From an uncultured Pseudomonadota bacterium (GTDB lineage: Bacteria > Pseudomonadota > Gammaproteobacteria > Steroidobacterales > Steroidobacteraceae): a DNA stretch of 64,000 nucleotides. The notes beneath the pieces are model-generated. The model was given only the letters and a program-made list of their open reading frames with translations. It did no database searches and had not been told where the DNA came from. The stretch is taken from NCBI GenBank assembly GCA_903838705.1, contig CAILZL010000038.1, positions 62,001 to 126,000 of the forward strand. Reading direction: 5' to 3'. The position numbers were made by a program, and so were the translations under genes. Positions 37,885 to 47,363 of this stretch are shown piece by piece; the stretch's first letter is position 1, and every line of letters starts with the position of its first letter.

Positions 37885-38706
37885 ATGCTACGCGGAAAAA
37901 TCAACTCATTTGGTTCAAGCGATGTCGGCAAGGTGCGTGAGCACAACGAAGACACGATCGGTATCGACAACGACATCGGCTTGCTGGTACTGGCTGATGG
38001 TATGGGAGGCTACAAAGCCGGTGAAGTAGCAAGCGGCATTGCCGTCAAGACCATCATGAGTCTGGTCAAGGAAGCTTATGAACATCAGGACATGTCAGCA
38101 CCAGATAACGAGTCGGGCCTGTCCAGGCCCAGCATCGTGTTGCGAGATGCAATTACGCGGGCAAACAAGATTATCTATCAGACCGCCAAGACCCAGCCCC
38201 AATGTGAAGGCATGGGTACCACTGTTGTAGCGTGTCTGTTTAGAAACAACCGGATATCAGTTGCCCACGTGGGTGACTCACGCATGTACAGATTGCGCGC
38301 CAATCGCTACGAACAGATCACGCTCGATCATTCATTGCTTCAGGAACTGGTTGATCGAGGCTTCTATTCTCAGGCCGAGGCCCAGCGGGCATCAAACAAG
38401 AACTACGTTACCCGGGCATTGGGTGTGGAAAACACCGTAGATGTGGAAATCCACGAATACCCGGTCAACAAGGGTGACTACTACCTGCTCTGCTCTGACG
38501 GACTGTCAGACATGGTCGAGGATGAAGATATCCACTTAACCATCAACACCTTTGGTGATAACCTCGAAACAATTGCAAAGCAGCTGATTCAGTTATCCAA
38601 TGATAATGGTGGCCGCGACAACATCTCGGTCATACTTGCGCAGGTGATGGATTCTTTCGCAGAGCGCAAGGGCCTGATCGAAAAGTTACTAAGCTGGTTC
38701 AACTAG
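37885..38706 (+). CDS. PP2C-family protein phosphatase
   Basis: Mn/Mg-dependent Ser/Thr phosphatase (Stp1/PrpC type) of 273 residues. The metal-binding motifs are REHNEDT, LADGMGGY, HVGDSRMYRL, CSDGLSDMVED and GGRDNISVIL, all intact. It has no membrane segment. It starts 12 bp after the kinase stop and probably reverses its phosphorylation. The FHA gene follows 27 bp later. Confidence 0.93.
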   Translation: MLRGKINSFGSSDVGKVREHNEDTIGIDNDIGLLVLADGMGGYKAGEVASGIAVKTIMSLVKEAYEHQDMSAPDNESGLSRPSIVLRDAITRANKIIYQTAKTQPQCEGMGTTVVACLFRNNRISVAHVGDSRMYRLRANRYEQITLDHSLLQELVDRGFYSQAEAQRASNKNYVTRALGVENTVDVEIHEYPVNKGDYYLLCSDGLSDMVEDEDIHLTINTFGDNLETIAKQLIQLSNDNGGRDNISVILAQVMDSFAERKGLIEKLLSWFN

Positions 38707-38733
38707 GGTTTCTGAAGGAATCGAGGCACAACA

Positions 38734-39453
38734 ATGGCACGCTTAATCCTGAGTCTTGATAACCAGGTACTCGCTGAGTACAACATGAACAAGGAGCGCT
38801 ACACCATCGGGCGCCTTCCGGACAATGATGTTCGCATCGACAATCCTGCTGTTAGCGGCCACCACTCACTGATTATCAATATCCTCAATGATTCCTTTCT
38901 GGAAGATCTGAATAGCACCAATGGCACCTACGTCAACGGCAAGCTCATCAAGAAGCACGCCATGCAAAATGGCGATGTCATCACCGTAGGTCATCATCAG
39001 CTGCGTTTTGTTGACATACAGAGCAGCGACACCGTTCAGGATGAATTTGAAAAAACCATGGTGATAACACCTGGTTCCGCCATGGCAACACAGGCAGCGG
39101 TGCGAGCAACTGCTCAGCCCGTCAGCAGTGCACCGCCAGCTTCGACCGATGCAAGTGCTTCAGGCGTTCGACCCGTCGCACTGCAGAAAGCCAAGCTGCA
39201 AGTACTGAGCGGGGCTTTTGCCGGCCGTGAACTGGAACTCAACAAAGCGCTCACCACGCTTGGCAGACCCGGCGTACAGGTAGCGGCGATCAGCCGACGC
39301 GCCGACGGCTTCTTCATCATCCATGTGGACAGCGGCACTGCTGGCGACTATCCGCTGGTAAATGGCCAAGCCATCGGTCAGCAGGCATGCAAGCTGGCCA
39401 ACAATGATGTCATCCAGCTAGCTGGCGTAAAAATGGGCTTTTTTGAGAATTAA
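38734..39453 (+). CDS. FHA-domain protein, two FHA-like modules
   Basis: The N-terminal FHA domain (about residues 20-95) has the phosphothreonine-pocket motifs IGRLPDNDVRID, SGHHSL and NSTNGTYVNG. A Ala/Ser/Pro-rich linker (110-150) contains EKTMVITPGS, a plausible Thr phosphorylation segment like those in OdhI/GarA-type proteins. A second, degenerate FHA-like fold (about 155-239, TTLGRPGVQVAAISRRADGFFI, PLVNGQAI) follows. It is the third gene of the kinase-phosphatase-FHA operon and is likely the phospho-reader. Targets are unknown. Confidence 0.88.
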   Translation: MARLILSLDNQVLAEYNMNKERYTIGRLPDNDVRIDNPAVSGHHSLIINILNDSFLEDLNSTNGTYVNGKLIKKHAMQNGDVITVGHHQLRFVDIQSSDTVQDEFEKTMVITPGSAMATQAAVRATAQPVSSAPPASTDASASGVRPVALQKAKLQVLSGAFAGRELELNKALTTLGRPGVQVAAISRRADGFFIIHVDSGTAGDYPLVNGQAIGQQACKLANNDVIQLAGVKMGFFEN

Positions 39454-39473
39454 CGGGTAACAGACCTGAATCC

Positions 39474-39501
39474 CTGTGCAGCAATGGATGCTGCAACAGG
39501 T
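39474..39501. terminator. Bidirectional hairpin between the FHA gene and alr
   Basis: CCTGTGCAGCA and TGCTGCAACAGG pair with one bulged base around a 5-base loop in the convergent gap. There is no clear T-tract on either strand, so it may act with Rho or as a transcript-end stabiliser. Confidence 0.4.
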
Positions 39502-39513
39502 GAGGAAGCGGGC

Positions 39514-40638
39514 TCATACATACTTCATCGCCACTCGCTGACTGATTGCACACACCAGTTCATAGGGAATGGTGTCTGCATGCATCGCAACCTGTTCAGC
39601 AGGTAAAGACTCGCCCCAAAGCGTGACCGGTGCACCAACTGAAATTGCACCAGCTTCGCCAGACCGCAACAGTTCAGTCAGATCAATTGCGATCATATCC
39701 ATCGACACCCGACCGATCAGCGGCGCAACTTTTCCCGCCACAGAAACCGGCGTACCCGTTCTGGCATGCCGTGGATAACCATCCGCATATCCTACTGCTG
39801 CAATACCAATGCATGAGTCATGTCGGGCGCGCCAGGTGCCTCCATAACCAACTTCATCTCCCTTATTAAGCCGGCGAATTGCAATCAAGGGTGCAACCAG
39901 CGTCATGGCAGGACGCAGCCCCAGATCAGGGCCCGCAGTACTGGCAAAAGGTGACATGCCATACAGCATCAGACCGGGACGCACCCATTCCACCCTTGCT
40001 TCGGGCCACGCAATCAGACCCGCCGAATTGCCGATGCTGCGCTCCACCCCCAGATCATTTGCCAGCCGCATAAAACGACTGATCTGATCCGGTGTCCTCA
40101 CCTGCTCTCGATTATCCGCATCAGCCAGATGGGTCATGATTCTCAGTTGCTGCACTTTTGAACTGCCACTCAATCGTAACCAGGCAAGCGCAAATTCATC
40201 CGTCCTGAATCCCAGTCGATTCATACCGGTATCGACTTTGCACCATACAGACAACTTTGCATTGCCCGACCAGGTCTCCAGAGCCTGCAGCTGTTCAAAT
40301 GAATGAATGACCGGCTCAAAACCATGCTGCGCGACCAGGTCCAGATCTGCATGTGAGTACACGCCTTCCAGCAGCACGATTGATTGCCTGATACCGGCAT
40401 CACGCAGCGCCAGCGCTTCTTTCAATCTTGCAACACCGAATGCATCCGCTTCAGACAACGCATTGGCCGCCTGCACAATGCCATGACCATAGGCATTAGC
40501 CTTGACCACTGCGAGTATTTTCGAATCCGGTGCGGTGTTGCGCACTACCTTGAAATTATGACGCAGAGCAGCCAGATCGATAATTGCACAGGGGCCACCA
40601 TGCAACTCCGGCGTTCGTGTGTGCAAAGACTCGATCAT
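39514..40638 (-). CDS. alr: Alanine racemase
   Basis: PLP enzyme making D-alanine for peptidoglycan. PLP-Lys46 lies in VVKANAYGHG. The fold-III barrel contains MTHLADAD, NSAGLIAWPEA and VRPGLMLYGMSPF. The second catalytic tyrosine lies in VGYGGTWRA, and the beta-domain has GRVSMDMIAIDLT. Length 374 is somewhat above the usual 355-365. It starts 10 bp after the dnaB stop, the gene order also seen in Pseudomonas. Confidence 0.95.
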   Translation of the reverse strand: MIESLHTRTPELHGGPCAIIDLAALRHNFKVVRNTAPDSKILAVVKANAYGHGIVQAANALSEADAFGVARLKEALALRDAGIRQSIVLLEGVYSHADLDLVAQHGFEPVIHSFEQLQALETWSGNAKLSVWCKVDTGMNRLGFRTDEFALAWLRLSGSSKVQQLRIMTHLADADNREQVRTPDQISRFMRLANDLGVERSIGNSAGLIAWPEARVEWVRPGLMLYGMSPFASTAGPDLGLRPAMTLVAPLIAIRRLNKGDEVGYGGTWRARHDSCIGIAAVGYADGYPRHARTGTPVSVAGKVAPLIGRVSMDMIAIDLTELLRSGEAGAISVGAPVTLWGESLPAEQVAMHADTIPYELVCAISQRVAMKYV

Positions 40639-40648
40639 GAAGTTTTAA

Positions 40649-42091
40649 TCAGCGAAATACGCCTTCGCCATATGACTCAGATACCAGATTCTCGAACTTG
40701 GTGTATTCACCAAGGAAGGTCAGACTCACTTCTCCGGTAGGACCATTGCGCTGCTTGGTGATGATGATGTCTGCGATGCCCTTGCGGGTCGTGTTCTTGT
40801 CATACACTTCTTCGCGATAGATCATCATGATCACATCGGCGTCTTGTTCAATTGCACCCGATTCACGCAAGTCGGACATCAATGGCTTTTTATCCTGCCG
40901 CTGTTCCAGACTGCGATTCAACTGCGACAGCGCAATCACCGGCACCTTGAGTTCTTTGGCGAGCGCTTTCAGCGATCGGGAAATTTCCGAAATTTCGGTA
41001 GCGCGGTTTTCCTTGTTACCGGGCACCTGCATCAGCTGGAGATAATCAACAATGATCAGACCGAGACCATGCTGGCGCTTCAGGCGACGGGCACGGGCAC
41101 GCACCTCAGTAGGAGTCAATGCACCGGTATCGTCAATAAACATTGGTGCGGTTTTCATCATGTTGATCGCACCATTGATGCGCGACCACTCTTCATCACC
41201 GAAATTTCCGGTGCGGAGATGGCTCTGATTAATGCGCCCCAGTGAGGAAATCATGCGCAGACCCAGCTGATCGCGCGACATTTCCATGCTGAATACGGCG
41301 ACCGGCACTGCATTGCGCCCGAGTGCAGCGTTTTCACCGATATTCAGAGCAAAACTGGTCTTACCCATCGATGGGCGACCTGCTACCACCACCAGATCAC
41401 CGGGCTGCAAACCTGCGGTCATGCGATCAAGTTCGGTAAATCCGGTACTGACACCGGTCAGACGCCCCTGATTCTGGTGCAGCATGTCGAGCTTATCGAC
41501 CATGTCACCCAGCATGTCGCGTATAGGCACAAATCCGGAACCTGCCTTGCGGCCGGATTCTGCAATCTCAAATACCTGGCGCTCAGCATCATCAATCAAT
41601 TCACTGATTGAACGGCCTTCGGTATTGAATGCATTGGAAGAAATTTCACCGCCAACATGTATCAGGCGACGCAGCTGTGCGCGCTCGCGGACGATGTCAG
41701 CATAGGCACGGATATTGGCAGCACTGGGTGTTTCACGAGTAAGCGTTGCCAGATAGGCAAGACCGCCGCCCGCTTCCAGCTGGTCATTACGTTCCAGCTT
41801 TTCAGCCAGCGTCACCGCATCCAGAGGCTCGTTATTAGCGGCAAGATTGGTGATCGCTTCAAAGATCAGCTGATGATCACGACGGAAGAAGTCTTCGGCG
41901 GTCAGACGATCCGCCACTGCATCCCAGCTGCTGTTATCCAGCATCAGCCCACCGAGCACGGCCTGCTCGGCTTCTACTGAATGTGGCGGCACGCGCACAC
42001 CTGAATCGGCAGCGAAGCTCACAGGCGCATATTCTCCATAACTGGAGTCTTTTGAGCGATCTGAGCGCTTGCGCGGCATGCCAGCCATCAT
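40649..42091 (-). CDS. dnaB: Replicative DNA helicase DnaB
   Basis: Hexameric fork helicase. The N-terminal DnaB_N domain (about residues 35-140, PPHSVEAEQAVLGGLMLD) is followed by a linker helix. The RecA-like domain has Walker A AGRPSMGKTSFALN, Walker B LIIVDYLQLM and the arginine-finger region LSQLNRSLEQR. No intein is present. Length 480 residues is normal. It sits between rplI and alr on the same strand. Confidence 0.97.
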   Translation of the reverse strand: MMAGMPRKRSDRSKDSSYGEYAPVSFAADSGVRVPPHSVEAEQAVLGGLMLDNSSWDAVADRLTAEDFFRRDHQLIFEAITNLAANNEPLDAVTLAEKLERNDQLEAGGGLAYLATLTRETPSAANIRAYADIVRERAQLRRLIHVGGEISSNAFNTEGRSISELIDDAERQVFEIAESGRKAGSGFVPIRDMLGDMVDKLDMLHQNQGRLTGVSTGFTELDRMTAGLQPGDLVVVAGRPSMGKTSFALNIGENAALGRNAVPVAVFSMEMSRDQLGLRMISSLGRINQSHLRTGNFGDEEWSRINGAINMMKTAPMFIDDTGALTPTEVRARARRLKRQHGLGLIIVDYLQLMQVPGNKENRATEISEISRSLKALAKELKVPVIALSQLNRSLEQRQDKKPLMSDLRESGAIEQDADVIMMIYREEVYDKNTTRKGIADIIITKQRNGPTGEVSLTFLGEYTKFENLVSESYGEGVFR

Positions 42092-42130
42092 TTGCGGCGA
42101 ATGACAGCGTCAGCCGTCATTCGCTTGTCA

Positions 42131-42586
42131 TCAGGCCTGCTCTTCAGCAGTGACGACCACAGGCACTTCCAGCAGTACATCAGCATGCAGCTGCAACTGA
42201 ACCGCATGTTCACCGATGTTGCGGATCGGGCCTGCGCCCAAACGCACTTCAGAACGCGTCACAACATGACCATGCTTGGCAAGCGCGTCGATGATATCGG
42301 AATTGCCGATAGAGCCGAACAGCTTGCCTTCGCTGCCCGCTTTGGCGGACAGGCTCAGCTTGAACCCTTCCAGCTTGGCGGCACGTGCCTGGGCAGCAGC
42401 AAACTCTTCATGAGCCTGCTTTTCCAGCTCAGCACGGCGAGCTTCAAACTTTGCAATGTTTTCAGCGGTAGCAACCGTGGCCTTGCCCTTGGGCAGCAGG
42501 AAGTTACGGCCATAGCCGGATTTCACATTGACCCGGTCACCAATGTTGCCGAGGTTAGTGACCTTCTGCAGCAGAATGACATCCAT
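42131..42586 (-). CDS. rplI: 50S ribosomal protein L9
   Basis: The N-terminal domain begins [28 protein letters not shown], the L9 signature with its conserved Gly/Lys residues. A long connecting helix (residues 41-75) and the C-terminal rRNA-binding domain ([14 protein letters not shown]) follow. The 151-residue length is normal. It belongs to the rpsF-rpsR-membrane gene-rplI unit. Confidence 0.97.
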   Translation of the reverse strand: MDVILLQKVTNLGNIGDRVNVKSGYGRNFLLPKGKATVATAENIAKFEARRAELEKQAHEEFAAAQARAAKLEGFKLSLSAKAGSEGKLFGSIGNSDIIDALAKHGHVVTRSEVRLGAGPIRNIGEHAVQLQLHADVLLEVPVVVTAEEQA

Positions 42587-42642
42587 CTTGACACCTATAA
42601 AAACTAATAAAATTGATTAACAAGCAAACCAGAATCACATCA

Positions 42643-43539
42643 TCATACACGCAGGCTGGTAATCCGCATGTTTCGCCAGAAATCCGCCAGACCCCAACCC
42701 GCCAGCAATGCCACGGTAATGAACGAAAAGATCGGTACCATCAACATCACGTAAATCACCATCAACCAGCCGCGTGGCAACTGCCCTTCTGCCTTGCGGC
42801 GATGGGCGCTTGCCAGCCCCTGCAGGGCCAGTCCCAGCATCGCAACCCAGGCCATACTGTCCAGCCAGGCCTGATCGGCAAACAGAGCGGCCACCGAGAT
42901 CAACACCAGCACTACGCCCAATACCATGCCGGTGCGCAGCTCGCGAAACTCGCGCCCGAATGCACCCGCCTCATGAATCAGTGATTGCCACCACCGCGCC
43001 AGAAACAGAATGCTCAGAATCGCCATCAGCAATACTGCAACCATTGCGCCCCACAGGGTTCGCGCCAGTTGCGGCACCAGAGCCGAATCCAGCTGAATCC
43101 CGGACTGCGACAAGGCATCAAACGCACGTCCCAGAAATCCTTCCCAGAATTCACCCGGTTGCGGCACCAGCATGAAGACCGATGCAATCACGATCAGGGC
43201 AACCAGCAGGGTCAACTGGAACACAAGGTTCAATGAACCGGTGCGTCGCATCAACTCAGCCAGCAGCATCGGCAAACCAAACAACACCAGTGCATAACAA
43301 ATCGCAAACCAGGTCGATTGCTGATACCACATCAGGCAACCGATCATGGTTGCGCTGACTGCTAGCATCAGATTAGCACCCGTTCGCGGCCCGTGTTCCA
43401 GTGTCAGTAACACCGGTACTGCACTGGCCAGCACCACAAACAGCACTGCTCCTTGCAGCGACAACACACCAAGACAGGCTGCCAGCACTGCGGCCTGCCA
43501 TGGGTGCCTGGTCAACCAGTTGGCCAGAAGTAGATGCAT
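42643..43539 (-). CDS. DUF2232-family membrane protein
   Basis: About 298-residue integral membrane protein with roughly eight hydrophobic helices (WQAAVLAACLGVLSLQGAVLFVVLASAVPVLL region, LTLLVALIVIASVFML, AMVAVLLMAILSILFLARW, GWLMVIYVMLMVPIFSFITVALLAGWGLADF region). The ATG at 43539 is preferred over an upstream TTG at 43554. A DUF2232 gene between rpsR and rplI is the conserved layout in Pseudomonas-like gammaproteobacteria. Function is unknown; a link to the ribosomal operon is positional only. Confidence 0.85.
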   Translation of the reverse strand: MHLLLANWLTRHPWQAAVLAACLGVLSLQGAVLFVVLASAVPVLLTLEHGPRTGANLMLAVSATMIGCLMWYQQSTWFAICYALVLFGLPMLLAELMRRTGSLNLVFQLTLLVALIVIASVFMLVPQPGEFWEGFLGRAFDALSQSGIQLDSALVPQLARTLWGAMVAVLLMAILSILFLARWWQSLIHEAGAFGREFRELRTGMVLGVVLVLISVAALFADQAWLDSMAWVAMLGLALQGLASAHRRKAEGQLPRGWLMVIYVMLMVPIFSFITVALLAGWGLADFWRNMRITSLRV

Positions 43540-43597
43540 GCTCAAGCTCCGCAATTACAACATTCTGTCACCAGATGCTGCATGCGGCGCACCCCGG

Positions 43598-43822
43598 TTA
43601 ATGCTGATCTGTATAAGGCAGCAATGCCAGGTAACGAGCACGCTTCACGGCAGCTGACAGCTGACGTTGATAGTTGATCTTGGTACCTGTGATTCGGCTT
43701 GGCACTATCTTGCCGGTTTCAGTGATGTAGGCCTTGAGCGTGGCAAGATCCTTGTAATCAATCTTGTCAACGCCTTCAGCAGTGAAACGGCAGAATTTAC
43801 GGCGACGGAAAAAACGGGACAT
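43598..43822 (-). CDS. rpsR: 30S ribosomal protein S18
   Basis: Small basic protein of 74 residues, [13 protein letters not shown] followed by [26 protein letters not shown], the S18 signature; it pairs with S6 on the 30S platform. Starts 44 bp after the rpsF stop. There is no priB gene between rpsF and rpsR, unlike enterics and betaproteobacteria. Confidence 0.98.
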   Translation of the reverse strand: MSRFFRRRKFCRFTAEGVDKIDYKDLATLKAYITETGKIVPSRITGTKINYQRQLSAAVKRARYLALLPYTDQH

Positions 43823-43866
43823 GGAGTTCTCCTGAAATCTTTAGCTTACTGAGCAGCAAGGTGGGG

Positions 43867-44244
43867 TTACAGACCCATTCCAAGGCCGTCTTCATCTTCA
43901 TCAAAGCCAATTGGACGGGCGCTTTCTTCACCCTTGGCCATTGCAGAAGGTTCAGTTTCGGCGGCATCCATCTTCATCACCAGGTGACGAATCACTGCAT
44001 CGCTGAAACGGAATGCACCGGTCAGTTCGGCCAGCGCCTTCTGATCGCACTCCACGTTCAACAGGATGTAGTGAGCTTTGTGGATCTTGTTGATCGGGAA
44101 AGCCAGCTGACGGCGACCCCAGTCCTCAACACGATGAATGTGACCACCACCATTGGTGATCATGCCCTTGTAGCGTTCCAGCATGGCCGGAACCTGTTCG
44201 CTCTGGTCAGGATGAACCAGAAATACAATTTCGTAATGACGCAT
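43867..44244 (-). CDS. rpsF: 30S ribosomal protein S6
   Basis: S6 of 125 residues from the ATG at 44244 ([21 protein letters not shown]), with GGAG seven bases upstream. The frame stays open to 44466, but the extra residues are not S6-like. The signature [21 protein letters not shown] and an acidic C-terminal tail (GFDEDEDG), as in species with modified S6 tails, are present. First gene of the S6-S18-DUF2232-L9 unit. A good promoter lies about 88-116 bp upstream. Confidence 0.97.
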   Translation of the reverse strand: MRHYEIVFLVHPDQSEQVPAMLERYKGMITNGGGHIHRVEDWGRRQLAFPINKIHKAHYILLNVECDQKALAELTGAFRFSDAVIRHLVMKMDAAETEPSAMAKGEESARPIGFDEDEDGLGMGL

Positions 44245-44331
44245 CGAAATGCTCCCTATGGATAAAGCCACCCTGTTTACTGGTGTGGCAAGGAGTGATT
44301 CATCAGGGCCCACCCCCGACGAAGGGCGCGA

Positions 44332-44360
44332 ATAGTACTGGAGGCCACCTCCGCAAGCAA
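44332..44360 (-). promoter_or_regulatory. Predicted sigma-70 promoter of the rpsF operon
   Basis: On the minus strand TTGCTT (44360-44355) and TACTAT (44337-44332) are separated by exactly 17 bp. A leader of about 80 nt follows before the rpsF start. It contains a bulged hairpin (GCCACACC with GGGTGGC, about 44262-44285) just upstream of the ribosome site. S6:S18 is known to bind rpsF leaders in many bacteria, and this hairpin is a candidate site. Confidence 0.6.
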
Positions 44361-44450
44361 CCAAAGGAAGGTCGAGGGGGGTAGATCTGCGCGATAAAAC
44401 CGCCGGATCCCGACAAAAATCCCGATTAACCCGGCGTGAAAACCCGGTGC

Positions 44451-45167
44451 CTACCGCTCCAGCCACTTTTCCAGCTGGGCATTGACCTGCTCAGGCCGCT
44501 CCAGGGGAGACATATGGCCGCACTGCGCCAGAACACATAACTGCGCCCCCGGAATGGCATCCGCCATTTCCTGATTCACAGCAGGGGGTGAGTTAACGTC
44601 CTCCTGACCGGTCAGCACCAGCGCCGGACAACGGATACCGGCCAACAGCGCATAGGCTTCGGGTCGTTGCAGCAGCGCCCTGATCTGCGCCTCGTAGACT
44701 TCCACCGGCTTGCGGGCAAACATGCTGACGATGCCCTCGATCAGAGCTGCATCCTGCAATCGTGCCGGATGCACCATGTTCCGCACCCAGCTGCGGGTCA
44801 TCGCAGCCACGCCCTGTTTTTTTGCGAGATTCAGAAAACCCAGCCTCAGGGTACGCTCCTTCTCAGCCGCTGTTCCCTCGGGCAAGGCGTGACACCCAGA
44901 ATTCAGCAATGCCAGATGCGACACCCGCTCCGGAGCAAGTCGTACCACTTCCAGGGCGACCCGGCCGCCCATGGAATGGCCCGCCAGCGCGAAGGTAGGT
45001 GGCGCGTGATCAAGTATGTGTTGCGCCATGCCGCTGAGCGAATCCAGTTCGCCGTGATCGACAACCCGCACATCAATTCGCCCGCTCAACGCATCAACCT
45101 GCGACTGCCACACGGCAGCATCACACATCAACCCGGGCACCAGCACCAGTGAACTTGCCATCATCAT
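44451..45167 (-). CDS. Alpha/beta-fold hydrolase of unknown substrate
   Basis: A 238-residue hydrolase with the nucleophile elbow GHSMGG (Ser65), a candidate acid in [10 protein letters not shown] and the catalytic His in [13 protein letters not shown]. The N-terminal [13 protein letters not shown] forms the oxyanion strand. The cap region is short. The ATG overlaps the uvrB stop (ATGA), so it is translated with uvrB. Family members include esterases and enol-lactonase-like enzymes, and the substrate cannot be named. Confidence 0.88.
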   Translation of the reverse strand: MMMASSLVLVPGLMCDAAVWQSQVDALSGRIDVRVVDHGELDSLSGMAQHILDHAPPTFALAGHSMGGRVALEVVRLAPERVSHLALLNSGCHALPEGTAAEKERTLRLGFLNLAKKQGVAAMTRSWVRNMVHPARLQDAALIEGIVSMFARKPVEVYEAQIRALLQRPEAYALLAGIRCPALVLTGQEDVNSPPAVNQEMADAIPGAQLCVLAQCGHMSPLERPEQVNAQLEKWLER

Positions 45168-47203
45168 ATGGGTAACCCGAGCTCCACTCTGCGCAGCACA
45201 TTGATTTCATCACGTAGGACAGCAGCTGCTTCAAACTCCAGATTGCGTGCATGCTGCTGCATCTGTGCCTCAAGCTTCCGTATGCGCTTGAGCGCTGCCG
45301 CCGGCGACAGTGATCGATAGTCAACGCGCGGCTCCGCAACTTTCAACCGCTTGCCTTCACGGGTCTTTTCCGCACTGCTACGCCCGCTCTGCATGATGTC
45401 GGTAATCGATTTGGTAATACCACGCGGAACAACGCCATACGCAGTGTTGAACTCGATCTGCTTATTGCGACGCCGGTCTGTCTCGGCCAATGCGCGCTCC
45501 ATCGAGCCGGTGATGCGATCGGCGTACAGAATGGCACGCCCGTTAATATGCCGCGCGGCACGGCCAATCGTCTGAATCAGTGAACTCTCGGAACGCAGAA
45601 AGCCTTCCTTGTCTGCATCCAGTATCGCCACCAGCGAAACCTCCGGCATATCCAGACCTTCACGTAACAGATTGATGCCCACCAGCACGTCGAACTTGCC
45701 CAGGCGCAGATCACGAATGATCTCGGTCCGTTCCACCGTATCCACATCCGAATGCAGGTAACGCACCTTGCTGCCATGCTCATCCAGATATTCAGTCAGA
45801 TCTTCCGCCATGCGCTTGGTCAGTGTCGTAACAAGTACACGTTCATTCAACGCCACACGCAGACTGATTTCCGACATCACATCATCCACCTGAGTGCGCA
45901 CCGGTCGAATCTCAACCTGTGGATCCACCAGGCCGGTCGGACGCACCACCTGCTCTACCACCTGCCCCTGATGCTGCCGCTCATAGTTGCCGGGCGTGGC
46001 CGAGACAAAAATCATCTGCGGTGCAAGCCGCTCCCACTCTTCCATTCGCAATGGCCGGTTATCCAGTGCCGATGGCAGACGGAAACCATATTCCACCAGT
46101 GTTTCCTTGCGTGACCGGTCACCTTTGTACATCGCACCCAGTTGCGGAATGGTCTGATGGCTTTCATCCACAATCAGCAATGCATCAGCGGGCAGATAGT
46201 CATAAAGACACGGCGGCGGCTCACCTGCATTACGACCCGAAAGATAGCGGGAATAGTTTTCGATACCCGAGCAGTAACCCATTTCATTCATCATTTCCAG
46301 ATCAAAACGCGTGCGCTGCTCCAGGCGCTGTGCTTCCACCAGCTTGCCGGCCGCCTGTAATTCACGCAGACGATTGCCCAGTTCTTCACGGATTTCATCC
46401 ACCGCCTTGATCAGGCGTTCCTTGGGCGTGACGTAATGTGATGAGGGATACACCGTCGCGCGCTGCACCTTGCGCAATACCTCGCCGGTGAGCGGATCAA
46501 ACCACTGAATGGAATCAATGCACTCATCAAACAATTCAATGCGCAACGCCTCGCGCTCGGACTCTGCCGGAAAAATATCAATCAGATCACCGCGGACCCG
46601 ATAGGTACCCTGCGTGAGATCAATTTCATTGCGGGTGTACTGCATGTCTGCCAGTCGGCGCAGCATCTTGCGTTGTTCAAGCTGCTCACCCTTCACCAGA
46701 TGCAGCATCATCGACATGTACGCTTCGGGATCACCCAGACCGTAAATGGATGACACGGTTGCAACGATGATGGCATCGGGCCGCTCCAGCAACGCCTTGG
46801 TGGCTGACAAGCGCATCTGTTCAATGTGTTCATTGATGGAGGCATCCTTGTCAATGAACGTGTCTGACGCAGGCACATACGCTTCTGGCTGGTAGTAGTC
46901 GTAATACGAAACGAAGTACTCCACCGCGTTATCGGGAAAAAACTCCCGGAATTCGCCATACAACTGCGCCGCAAGCGTTTTGTTATGTGCCAGCACCAGC
47001 GCTGGTCGCTGCATCTGCTGGATCACATTCGCAATCGTGAAAGTCTTGCCCGAGCCCGTCACACCCAGCAAGGTCTGGTGTGACAACCCCGCCTGCAACC
47101 CCTCCACCAGCTGAGCAATGGCCCGGGGCTGGTCACCTGCCGGCGGGAACTCGGCCTGCAGACGGAACGGCGCACTGGTTTTGGACAATATCTGGCGGGG
47201 CAT
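45164..47203 (-). CDS. uvrB: UvrABC system protein B
   Basis: Damage-verification helicase of nucleotide excision repair. Walker A GVTGSGKT is at 47-54. The damage-probing beta-hairpin [12 protein letters not shown] lies near 99-110, DESHQT is the DExH-type motif and [14 protein letters not shown] is motif VI. The C-terminal UVR motif binds UvrC. Length 679 is typical. No clear LexA box was seen upstream. Divergent from the aminotransferase gene, an arrangement shared with Pseudomonas. Confidence 0.97.
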   Translation of the reverse strand: MPRQILSKTSAPFRLQAEFPPAGDQPRAIAQLVEGLQAGLSHQTLLGVTGSGKTFTIANVIQQMQRPALVLAHNKTLAAQLYGEFREFFPDNAVEYFVSYYDYYQPEAYVPASDTFIDKDASINEHIEQMRLSATKALLERPDAIIVATVSSIYGLGDPEAYMSMMLHLVKGEQLEQRKMLRRLADMQYTRNEIDLTQGTYRVRGDLIDIFPAESEREALRIELFDECIDSIQWFDPLTGEVLRKVQRATVYPSSHYVTPKERLIKAVDEIREELGNRLRELQAAGKLVEAQRLEQRTRFDLEMMNEMGYCSGIENYSRYLSGRNAGEPPPCLYDYLPADALLIVDESHQTIPQLGAMYKGDRSRKETLVEYGFRLPSALDNRPLRMEEWERLAPQMIFVSATPGNYERQHQGQVVEQVVRPTGLVDPQVEIRPVRTQVDDVMSEISLRVALNERVLVTTLTKRMAEDLTEYLDEHGSKVRYLHSDVDTVERTEIIRDLRLGKFDVLVGINLLREGLDMPEVSLVAILDADKEGFLRSESSLIQTIGRAARHINGRAILYADRITGSMERALAETDRRRNKQIEFNTAYGVVPRGITKSITDIMQSGRSSAEKTREGKRLKVAEPRVDYRSLSPAAALKRIRKLEAQMQQHARNLEFEAAAVLRDEINVLRRVELGLPI

Positions 47204-47363
47204 GCAGGTTCTTGAATAAATCGGTGGCGGGAATGATAGAGGAATCCATCCTCGCTGCGGGCTTGAACGCCACCGGACAGAAACGATGACGCAAACGTGC
47301 GTGGTTATTTGTTGCCCGGCACACTAAAATGGCCGGTCTGTTCATTCAAAGCGGTGCCCTACT

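Noticed and set aside
42092-42607. Plus-strand frame covering rplI
   Set aside because: Antisense to ribosomal protein L9, which is certain.
44245-44466. N-terminal extension of ribosomal protein S6
   Set aside because: S6 begins MRHYE at 44244 with a good ribosome site; the upstream part contains the predicted promoter.
47204-47363. LexA (SOS) box upstream of uvrB
   Set aside because: No CTGT-N8-ACAG-type palindrome was found in the divergent region.
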